From Rubrobacter sp. (lineage in GTDB: Bacteria; Actinomycetota; Rubrobacteria; Rubrobacterales; Rubrobacteraceae): a stretch of DNA of 7,895 nucleotides. Both the position numbers and the translations under genes were made by a program. The stretch is from NCBI GenBank assembly GCA_020253895.1, contig JADDKG010000185.1, forward strand, positions 1-7,895. The letters run 5' to 3'. This document shows, in pieces, positions 1 to 5,997 of the stretch. The notes under the pieces were generated by a model that worked only from the letters and a program-made list of their open reading frames with translations, had not been told where the DNA came from and made no database searches. Each line of letters opens with the position of its first letter. Positions within the stretch are counted from its first letter, which is position 1.

Positions 1-1081
1 CAAGCAGTATACCGTTGCCTCCAAGGGTCTCGCGGGCGAGGGCGGCGATCTTGCGGGCCCGGGAGAGGCTGCTCATCTTGAACATCGAGACCAGCGGCGG
101 GTCCAGCTCGCCGGCGTCCTTCAGGCGCCCCATGTGCACCGCGAGGAGCCGCAGCTGGGTGAGGTCAGCGACCATCCGGGCGAGCCGGTTCTGGACCAGC
201 TGGAAGGCGGCGATTGGAGAGCCGAACTGTCTCCTCTTCCGGGCGTAGGCGAGGGCCCTCTCGTAGCAGTCGGCCGCCTGCCCCAGCCCGTCCCAGCCCA
301 CCCCGTAGCGAGAGTGGGTCAGGATGGAGAGGGTGGAGCCGAGCCCCTCGGCCAGGGGGAGGCGGTTCTCCTCCGGGACGAAGCAGCTCTGCAGCCGGAT
401 GTGGGCCTGCCAGACGGCCCGCTGGGAGCCCTTGCGCGGTATCACGCGGGCCTCGAAGCCCTCGGTTCCCTTCTCCACCAGGAAGCCCCGGATCCTGCCG
501 TCCTCGCCCTTTGCCCACACCACCGCCACGTCCGCAAAGGAGGCGTTCCCGATCCAACGCTTCTCCCCCTCCAGCACGTAGCCGCCCGCGACCCGGGAGG
601 CGGTGGTCCGCATCGAGGCGGGGTCGCTCCCGGCCTCGGGCTCGGTGAGGGCAAAGCAGCCGATCCTCTCGCAGCGGGCCATCGCCGGAAGCCAGCGCTC
701 CTTCTGCTCCTCGCTGCCCAGCTCGTGGATGGCCGCCATCGCCAGCCCGCTCTGGACGTGCAGGAAGGTGGAGAGGCTGCCGGAGCCCCGGGCCAGCTCG
801 GCTACCCCCAGGCCGTAGGCCACGTTGTTCATCCCGGAGCCGCCGTAGCGCTTCTCGTAGGTGCCGCCCATTATCCCGAGCCCGCCCAGCCCCTTCAGGA
901 GCCCGAAGGGGAACTCGGCGCGGTCCCAGTGGTCCGCGGCGACCGGGAGGACCTCCTCTTCCACGAAGGCGCGCACCCGGTCGCGGACCTCCAGCTCCTC
1001 CGCGGAGAGCAGCCGGTCGATCTTGGCGAAGTCCGGGGGGCTGGCCCCTCCCGGTCCTCCCGTGTGCGGGCCCGGTGCCAT
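1..1081 (-). CDS. Acyl-CoA dehydrogenase, glutaryl-CoA dehydrogenase-like (C-terminus cut by window edge)
   Basis: A FAD-dependent acyl-CoA dehydrogenase, which would oxidise an acyl-CoA at the alpha-beta bond and pass electrons to ETF. I translated 360 residues from the ATG at 1081 without a stop; the frame runs off the left edge. Visible signatures are GCFALTEPEAGSDP (residues 141-154, flavin/substrate loop), KRWIGNA and VVWAKGEDGRIRGFLVEKG in the middle domain, SRYG and RRKRRQFGSPIAAFQLVQ in the C-terminal helical domain, and ETLGGNGIL near the edge. The order and wording follow glutaryl-CoA dehydrogenases. The usual length is about 390-400 residues, so roughly 30-40 are missing, including the expected catalytic glutamate. 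Against human glutaryl-CoA dehydrogenase as I recall it, the glutarate-binding Glu87 and Arg94 align with Ala97 and Ser104 here, so the substrate is probably not glutaryl-CoA. It is transcribed divergently from phaC. No Shine-Dalgarno sequence precedes the ATG; the mRNA may be leaderless. The family is certain, the substrate unknown. Confidence 0.93.
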   Translation of the reverse strand, partial: MAPGPHTGGPGGASPPDFAKIDRLLSAEELEVRDRVRAFVEEEVLPVAADHWDRAEFPFGLLKGLGGLGIMGGTYEKRYGGSGMNNVAYGLGVAELARGSGSLSTFLHVQSGLAMAAIHELGSEEQKERWLPAMARCERIGCFALTEPEAGSDPASMRTTASRVAGGYVLEGEKRWIGNASFADVAVVWAKGEDGRIRGFLVEKGTEGFEARVIPRKGSQRAVWQAHIRLQSCFVPEENRLPLAEGLGSTLSILTHSRYGVGWDGLGQAADCYERALAYARKRRQFGSPIAAFQLVQNRLARMVADLTQLRLLAVHMGRLKDAGELDPPLVSMFKMSSLSRARKIAALARETLGGNGILL

Positions 1082-1090
1082 GGCGCGGCA

Positions 1091-1120
1091 AATATACGCG
1101 TGGGGACCCCTCCCGGTCAA
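1091..1120 (-). promoter_or_regulatory. Predicted sigma70-type promoter of the acyl-CoA dehydrogenase gene
   Basis: On the minus strand TTGACC (1120 to 1115) is followed after 18 bases by TATATT (1096 to 1091). These match the -35 consensus TTGACA at 5 of 6 positions and the -10 consensus TATAAT at 5 of 6. Transcription would begin about 6-8 bases beyond the -10 box, around 1083-1085, only a few bases before the ATG at 1081. That fits the absence of a ribosome binding site and suggests a leaderless or near-leaderless mRNA. The -35 box lies inside the 1106-1141 inverted repeat. Inferred from sequence only. Confidence 0.6.
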
Positions 1121-1141
1121 GCGCGGGGGACCGGGAGGGGT
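1106..1141. repeat. Perfect 13-bp inverted repeat in the divergent control region (operator candidate)
   Basis: The arm ACCCCTCCCGGTC (1106-1118) is the exact reverse complement of GACCGGGAGGGGT (1129-1141), with a 10-base spacer. It lies between the divergent dehydrogenase and phaC genes. Its left arm covers part of the -35 box and spacer of the predicted dehydrogenase promoter. That position favours a repressor or dual regulator operator. It could also form a hairpin, but no T-run follows on either strand, so a terminator is unlikely. The binding protein is unknown and no regulator gene is in the window. Confidence 0.6.
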
Positions 1142-1183
1142 TAAACTGCCTATACCAGGAAGAGGGTGATGGAGAGGTCCTTC

Positions 1184-1191
1184 GGGAGGAG
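1184..1191 (+). promoter_or_regulatory. Ribosome binding site fixing the phaC start
   Basis: GGGAGGAG lies 6 bases before the GTG at 1198 and 3 bases before another in-frame GTG at 1195. The spacing favours 1198. The upstream in-frame ATG at 1075 is a poor alternative: it lies inside the 5' end of the divergent dehydrogenase gene, and the sequence it adds does not resemble a PHA synthase N-terminus. Confidence 0.7.
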
Positions 1192-1197
1192 ATTGTG

Positions 1198-3036
1198 GTG
1201 AGCGAGTCCGGTGGTACGCCGACGGCCTCTGGACGTTCCATGCCGTCCGGTGCCTGGTGGGAGTGGCTGAGGCGGGGCCTCGAGGAGCAGGCGAGGTCTG
1301 CGGCGGTGAGGGATCCCCTGCTCTCGGCTGTGGAGGCGGCGTGGGAGGCAAACCCGCTACACCGGGTCATCCCCATAAACTGGGCTGAGGTGATTTGGGC
1401 TCTGCAGAAGCTCTGGATGCGGGAGATGTCCGACCCGGGCCGGGCCATGCAGCGGGCTGTGGACTACAACCTGCGCTCCTGGAGCGCGGCCATGGAGTCC
1501 TGGAATGCCGCCGTCTCGCGGGCGTGGGGGCTGCCGACCTCGCAGCGGGAGGGGCGCCGCGACCGGCGCTTCTCAGCCCCAGAGTGGGAAGAGCACCCCT
1601 ACTACCGGATGCTCAAGGAGACCTACCTGCTCGCCTCCGAGTACCTCATGCGGGAGGCCGAGGAGACCGCCGGCGAGGACGAGGAGGAGGAGCGACGCCT
1701 GAGGTTCTACCTGCGCCAGTTCGTAGAGGCCATGGCGCCGGTCAACTTCCTGCTCACCAACCCGGCGGCGCTCAGGCGGGCCATGGAGACCGGGGGGGCG
1801 AGCCTCGTCGCCGGGGTCCGTAACCTCCTGGAGGACATCCGGCGGGGGCGGCTCAGCCTGACCGACATGACCGCATTCGAGCTCGGGAAGGATCTGGCCA
1901 CCACCCCCGGCAAGGTCGTCTACCGCAGCCGGCTCATCGAGCTCATCCAGTACGAGCCCCGGACGGAGAAGGTCCGCGAGGTGCCCCTGCTCTGGATACC
2001 GCCCTGGATCAACAAGTACTACATCCTCGACCTCAGGCCTGAGAACAGCTTCGTCCGGTACATGCTCGAGCAGGGGTTCACGCTGTTCATGATCTCCTGG
2101 AAGAACCCGGACGCCTCCATGGAGGACACCACCTTCGAGGACTACATGAACGAGGGACCCCTGCGGGCGGCCGAGGTGGCGCGCGAGATCACCGGCTCCG
2201 AGACCGTCAACCCCATGGGCTACTGCATCGGCGGAACCCTGCTGGCAATGACGCTCGCCTACCTCGCGGCGGGCGGGGAGGACGGCTTCGGGCCTGCCAC
2301 CTTTATCGTCTCGCTGCTGGACTTCTCCGACGTGGGGGACACCTCGGTGTTTATCGACGAGCCGCAGATAGACTTTATCGAGCAACAGATGATGGAGCGG
2401 GGCTACCTCGAGGGCCGGGCGCTCTACAACATGTTCAATCTGCTGCGCCCGAGCGACCTCATCTGGTCCAGCGTCGTAAACAACTACCTTATGGGCCAGA
2501 AGCCCCCCGCGTTCGACCTGCTCTACTGGAACTCCGACAGCACCCGGATGGCCCGCGCCGCCCACAGCTTCTACCTGCGCAACACCTACCTGGAGAACAA
2601 CCTCATCAAGCCGGGAAAGGTGAAGCTCGGCGGCCGGCCCATCGACCTGCGCAGGATCTCGGGGGAGGTCTACGCGGTAGGGGCTGAGAAGGACCATATC
2701 GTGCCGTGGAGGTCGGCGTGGAAGATAGGGCACCTCACCAGCGCCCGGGTCCGCTTCGTGCTGGCTTCGAGCGGGCACGTCGCCGGGATCATAAACCCGC
2801 CCTCGAAGGGGAAGGGCAGGTACTGGGTCAACGAGGAGGGAGACGCCGGGGCGTTCCGGACCGCGGAGGAGTGGCGGGAGAAGGCCATCGAGCATGAGGG
2901 ATCCTGGTGGACCGACTGGGCCCGGTGGCTCGCCGAACACTGCGGCGAGGAGACCGACCCGCCCCCAATGGGCAGCGAGCGGTACCCTCCTATAGAGGAT
3001 GCACCCGGCACCTACGTCAGGGAGCGCGACGAGTAG
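1198..3036 (+). CDS. phaC: Class I polyhydroxyalkanoate synthase (PhaC)
   Basis: Polymerises (R)-3-hydroxyacyl-CoA into polyhydroxyalkanoate at the surface of storage granules, releasing CoA. The product is 612 residues from the GTG at 1198, close to the roughly 590 of the Cupriavidus necator enzyme. The N-terminal PhaC domain shows the class I signature DRRFSAPEWEEHPYYRMLK (from residue 122) and GGASLVAGVRNLLEDI. The alpha/beta-hydrolase domain begins near VPLLWIPPWINKYYILDLRP. The lipase-like box is GYCIGG with nucleophile Cys343. Asp499 (in EKDHIVPW) and His527 (in SSGHVAGIINPP) complete the triad. The Asp-His spacing of 28 equals that of C. necator Asp480-His508. The C-terminus (ERYPPIEDAPGTYV) is also class I in style, and no PhaE or PhaR partner gene is present, as expected for class I. 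Precursor genes phaA and phaB and a phasin are absent from the window. Divergent from the dehydrogenase and convergent with lutC. Confidence 0.97.
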   Translation: MSESGGTPTASGRSMPSGAWWEWLRRGLEEQARSAAVRDPLLSAVEAAWEANPLHRVIPINWAEVIWALQKLWMREMSDPGRAMQRAVDYNLRSWSAAMESWNAAVSRAWGLPTSQREGRRDRRFSAPEWEEHPYYRMLKETYLLASEYLMREAEETAGEDEEEERRLRFYLRQFVEAMAPVNFLLTNPAALRRAMETGGASLVAGVRNLLEDIRRGRLSLTDMTAFELGKDLATTPGKVVYRSRLIELIQYEPRTEKVREVPLLWIPPWINKYYILDLRPENSFVRYMLEQGFTLFMISWKNPDASMEDTTFEDYMNEGPLRAAEVAREITGSETVNPMGYCIGGTLLAMTLAYLAAGGEDGFGPATFIVSLLDFSDVGDTSVFIDEPQIDFIEQQMMERGYLEGRALYNMFNLLRPSDLIWSSVVNNYLMGQKPPAFDLLYWNSDSTRMARAAHSFYLRNTYLENNLIKPGKVKLGGRPIDLRRISGEVYAVGAEKDHIVPWRSAWKIGHLTSARVRFVLASSGHVAGIINPPSKGKGRYWVNEEGDAGAFRTAEEWREKAIEHEGSWWTDWARWLAEHCGEETDPPPMGSERYPPIEDAPGTYVRERDE

Positions 3037-3079
3037 GGGAGTATACCTCCGGGAACCGGGCTTACTCTTTGGAGGCGGG

Positions 3080-3760
3080 CTATCCGGTCCCGGCCGGGGG
3101 CCGCCCCCGCACCACCAGGACCTCCAGCGTGCGCGGCCCGTGCACCCCCTCGACCCTGTTGAGCTCGATGTCCGAGGTCGCAGAAGGGCCGGAGACGAAG
3201 GTGATCGCACGCCCCTTCTCCCTGACCGTCGCTTCGAGCCGCGCGAAGGCCTCGGGGACGAGTCCCACGACCTGCTCCTCGCGCACCACGCACAGGTGGT
3301 AGTCCGGCAGGAGGGTGAGCGCCCGCCGTCCCTGCCCCGGCCCCGCGTCGAGGACGATGGTGCCGGTCTGGGCGATCCCCAGGGAGCAGCCGGTGAGCAC
3401 GCCGTCGCTCGCGTCGAGCTCCTCGTTCGTCAGGCGCGAGCCCGGCCCGTCGCGCAGCGCCTCGACGCCCTCGGGGACCCAGTCTTCGGGCAGGTCCTCC
3501 GGCACGACGAGCCGCCTCACGCCGCGCCGCTCCAGAGCCTCCCGGATCGCGGAGCGAAGCTCGTCCCCGGCGACCCGGCGTACGGTCGCCCGGTACTCGG
3601 CGACGTTCTCGGCGAAGCGGGCAACGATCTCCTCGCGCGTCCCCTCGTCCCGCAGGAGGTAGCCGCGCTCGACGGGCACGTCTTCGGGGCGCTCGCCCTC
3701 CGGCACGTCGCGGGTTGCGCGCCGGATGCGCCGGAGGATCGTCTCCTTCGCCGTCGCCAT
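3080..3760 (-). CDS. lutC: Lactate utilization protein LutC (LUD domain)
   Basis: Third subunit of the LutABC complex, which oxidises L-lactate to pyruvate in the cytoplasm. It is 226 residues, near the usual 210-240. It is a single LUD (formerly DUF162) domain. Recognisable blocks are DGVLTGCSLGIAQTGTIVL (residues 119-137), LLPDYHLCVV (150-159), and the C-terminal signature GPSATSDIEL (191-200) followed by GVHGP (205-209). The ATG at 3760 shares one base with the lutB stop (TGATG), so translation is probably coupled. A purine-rich GGGGGGAGGG lies just upstream inside lutB. It is the last gene of the operon and ends 43 bases from the convergent phaC stop. The exact biochemical role of LutC is not known; assignment rests on the family signature and the gene order. 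Confidence 0.93.
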   Translation of the reverse strand: MATAKETILRRIRRATRDVPEGERPEDVPVERGYLLRDEGTREEIVARFAENVAEYRATVRRVAGDELRSAIREALERRGVRRLVVPEDLPEDWVPEGVEALRDGPGSRLTNEELDASDGVLTGCSLGIAQTGTIVLDAGPGQGRRALTLLPDYHLCVVREEQVVGLVPEAFARLEATVREKGRAITFVSGPSATSDIELNRVEGVHGPRTLEVLVVRGRPPAGTG

Positions 3761-5229
3761 CAGCCCTCCCCCCGGCTCTCTCGCCACCACTCGCGGAACG
3801 TCTGCCGCGGCACGGGCTTCAGGTCGCGCACCTCCGTCCAGCCCGCTAGCCTGCCGGGCAGGTGCCTTATCGAGCCGCCCCTCGCCAGCGGCCACTGTCC
3901 CACCCGCGCCGCCTTCTGTGCCAGCTCGTAGAGCCTCGGGTCGGAGAAGACGCGGGCCATCGCCCGCATCGCCGCGTTCTCCGGGTTGAGCTTCGCGGAG
4001 AGGCCCCCGCGGTCCTGCTTGTGGCGCGTTACCTTGCCGCGCAGGTGGATGAGGACCTCGGGGATGTTGATCTTTACCGGGCACACCTCGTAGCACGCCC
4101 CGCACAGGCTCGAGGCCCACGGCAGCGAGTCCGGGCCGGGGTCCCTGCCGATCCCGACGAGCTGCGGCGTGAGGATCGCGCCTATCGGCCCCGGGTAGAC
4201 GGAGTTGTACGCGTGGCCGCCGGTCCTCTCGTAGACCGGGCAGACGTTCAGGCACGCCGAGCACCGGATGCAGTTGAGCGCCTGCCGCCCCCGCTCGTCC
4301 TCCAGCACGTTTGTGCGCCCGTTGTCCAGGAGAACCAGGTGGAACTCCTGCGGCCCGTCGCCCTCTGAGACCCCGGTCCAGAACGAGGTGTACGGGTTCA
4401 TCCGCTCCGCGGTCGAGGAGCGGGGCAGAAGCTGCATAAAGACCTCGAAGTCCCGCCACGAGGGGATGACCTTCTCTATGCCCATCAGCGTGACGAGCAC
4501 CTCGGGGAGCGTCGTGCACATCCGGCCGTTGCCCTCCGACTCGACGACGCAGACCGTCCCGGTCTCGGCGACCGCGAAGTTGGCCCCCGAGATGCCTACC
4601 TTCGCCGAGAGGAACCTCTCGCGCAGGTAGAGCCGGGCGGCCTCGGTGAGGTCGGCGGGGTCGTCGGAGAGCCCTTCGACGCCGAGCTTCCGCAGGAAGA
4701 GCTCCCGGATCTCCGCCCGGTTCTTGTGGATGGCGGGGACCAGGATGTGCGAGGACTCCTCACCGGCGAGCTGGATGATCAGCTCCGCCAGGTCCGTCTC
4801 GTGCACCTTTATCCCCTCGCGCTCCAGGTGCTCGTTGAGCTTTATCTCGTCGGTTGCTATGGACTTGACCTTGACGACCTCTCTCGCCCCGTGGCCCTTC
4901 ACGATCCCGGCGACTATCTCGTTCGCCTCCCCGGCATCCCGGGTCCAGTGGACCGTCCCGCCCGCCCGCGTGACCGACTCCTCGAGCCGCAGCAGGTACT
5001 CGTCGAGGTGGCGCATGACACGCGTCTTGAGGGCGCGCCCGGCCTCCCGCAGCGCCTCCCAGTCGGGCATCTCGCCGACGGCCGCTGCGCGCTTGCGCCG
5101 GATCGTCTGCGTAGCCTTGCCGAGGTTGCGCCGGAGCTGGGCGTCGGCGAGGCTCTCCTTGGCGGTCTCCTCGAAGGGCGGGGTCCTGCCGGGCGAGAAT
5201 GCGTCCGGACGGCGGGCCTTGAGGGTCAT
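3760..5229 (-). CDS. lutB: Lactate utilization iron-sulfur protein LutB
   Basis: Iron-sulfur subunit of the LutABC lactate oxidation complex, expected to carry electrons from lactate towards the respiratory chain. It is 489 residues, close to the usual 470-490. An N-terminal LUD domain (about 70-300) contains VVKVKSIATDEIKLNEHLE, GISGANFAVAETGTVCVVE and a NPYTSFWTG block. A ferredoxin-like segment follows: C320-x2-C323-x2-C326-x3-C330-P is a classic 4Fe-4S motif. It continues with the family block GGHAYNSVYPGPIGA. The second motif is C376-x2-C379-x3-C383-P. The C-terminal 100 residues, ending in FREWWRE, match the LutB C-terminal domain. The ATG at 5229 overlaps the lutA stop by 4 bases (ATGA) and has GGAGGAG upstream, so I prefer it to the longer open frame reaching 5448, which only overlaps lutA. 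YkgF in E. coli is the same family. Confidence 0.96.
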   Translation of the reverse strand: MTLKARRPDAFSPGRTPPFEETAKESLADAQLRRNLGKATQTIRRKRAAAVGEMPDWEALREAGRALKTRVMRHLDEYLLRLEESVTRAGGTVHWTRDAGEANEIVAGIVKGHGAREVVKVKSIATDEIKLNEHLEREGIKVHETDLAELIIQLAGEESSHILVPAIHKNRAEIRELFLRKLGVEGLSDDPADLTEAARLYLRERFLSAKVGISGANFAVAETGTVCVVESEGNGRMCTTLPEVLVTLMGIEKVIPSWRDFEVFMQLLPRSSTAERMNPYTSFWTGVSEGDGPQEFHLVLLDNGRTNVLEDERGRQALNCIRCSACLNVCPVYERTGGHAYNSVYPGPIGAILTPQLVGIGRDPGPDSLPWASSLCGACYEVCPVKINIPEVLIHLRGKVTRHKQDRGGLSAKLNPENAAMRAMARVFSDPRLYELAQKAARVGQWPLARGGSIRHLPGRLAGWTEVRDLKPVPRQTFREWWRESRGEG

Positions 5230-5963
5230 CCGCGCTCCTCCGTCGAGGCCAGTATCTGCGCGAGATGGACGGTCTCCACGCCTGCCCTGCCGCGCCGGAG
5301 GCCGCCGCCGATGTGCATCAGACACGAGTTGTCTACCATCGTGCAGATCTCCGCTCCTGTGCTCAGGATGTTGTGACACTTGTCCGAGAGCATCGCCGCA
5401 GAGGTGTCGGCGTTCTTTACCGCGAACGTCCCCCCAAAGCCGCAGCACTCCTCCGCCTCCGGCAGCTCAACAAGGTCTATCCCCCGCACGTTCCGCAGCA
5501 GCCGCAGCGGGGCGTCGCCGACCTTGAGCATCCTCAGGGAGTGGCAGGTGGGGTGGTAGGTGACGCGGTGCGGGTAGTAGGCGCCCACGTCCTCGACGCC
5601 GAGGCGCCTCACCAAAAACTCCGAGAGCTCGAACACCCTGGGGGCCAGCGCCTCGACCCGCTCCCTCAGGCCCTCGTCGCCCGCGAGCCCGGCGGCCATG
5701 GGGTAGAGCTCGCGCACCATCCCGACGCAGGAGGCCGAGGGGGAGACGACAACCTCGTAGGGCTCGAAGACCTCGACAAAGCGCCGGACGAGCGGTATCG
5801 CCTCGCGCTGGTAGCCGGTGTTGAAGTGCATCTGGCCGCAGCAGGTCTGCGCGAAGGGGAACTCGACCTCGTGCCCGAGGCGTTCGAGCACCTCGACGGT
5901 TGCCCGGCCCGTCTCCGGGAAGAGCGTGTCGTTGAAGCAGGTTATAAAGAGGGCTACGCGCAG
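5226..5963 (-). CDS. lutA: Lactate utilization protein LutA (CCG-domain iron-sulfur subunit), probable CTG start
   Basis: Subunit of the LutABC lactate oxidation complex, related to the CCG-domain subunits of glycolate oxidase (GlcF) and heterodisulfide reductase. Two cysteine-rich CCG domains are visible: C9 and C41-C42-G (TCCGQMHFNTGY) in the first, and HPTCHS plus C173-C174-G (EECCGFGGTFAVKN) and SDKCHN in the second. These are known ligands of iron-sulfur clusters. From the CTG at 5963 the protein has 245 residues, the usual length being about 240. The first in-frame ATG, GTG or TTG is the GTG at 5891, but starting there would drop the conserved N-terminal block VALFITCFNDTLFPETGRA. Upstream of the CTG the frame closes at a TAG (5988-5990) without a canonical start. 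GGGAGGG sits 7 bases before the CTG. It lies 34 bases after the lctP stop and overlaps lutB by 4 bases. Confidence 0.94.
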   Translation of the reverse strand: MRVALFITCFNDTLFPETGRATVEVLERLGHEVEFPFAQTCCGQMHFNTGYQREAIPLVRRFVEVFEPYEVVVSPSASCVGMVRELYPMAAGLAGDEGLRERVEALAPRVFELSEFLVRRLGVEDVGAYYPHRVTYHPTCHSLRMLKVGDAPLRLLRNVRGIDLVELPEAEECCGFGGTFAVKNADTSAAMLSDKCHNILSTGAEICTMVDNSCLMHIGGGLRRGRAGVETVHLAQILASTEERG

Positions 5964-5970
5964 GCCGGAT

Positions 5971-5977
5971 CCCTCCC
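5971..5977 (-). promoter_or_regulatory. Ribosome binding site supporting the lutA CTG start
   Basis: On the minus strand GGGAGGG (5977 to 5971) is followed by a 7-base spacer, ATCCGGC, and then CTG at 5963. This is near-ideal spacing, and the site is in the short lctP-lutA gap. No comparable purine block was seen near the alternative GTG at 5891. Confidence 0.6.
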
Positions 5978-5997
5978 GACGTTTTCTCTATCTTAAT

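Noticed and set aside
134..1144. 336-codon plus-strand open frame opposite the dehydrogenase
   Set aside because: Low-complexity composition, no recognisable domain, and it is antisense to a convincing gene.
1142..1156. Possible phaC -10 boxes TAAACT (1142-1147) or TATACC (1151-1156)
   Set aside because: Neither has a recognisable -35 box at 16-18 bases, so I do not call a phaC promoter.
165..1448. 427-codon minus-strand open frame over the dehydrogenase and the phaC 5' end
   Set aside because: It is a shifted-frame shadow of the dehydrogenase; the frame starting at 1081 carries all acyl-CoA dehydrogenase motifs.
1573..3210. 545-codon open frame on the minus strand opposite phaC
   Set aside because: It lies antisense to a gene with full family signatures, its composition is rich in Arg, Pro, Gly and Val without motifs, and long antisense open frames are expected at this GC content.
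3080..4519. 479-codon minus-strand frame that would make a longer LutC
   Set aside because: Only its last 226 codons look like LutC; the first part is a shadow of lutB, and the ATG at 3760 is coupled to the lutB stop.
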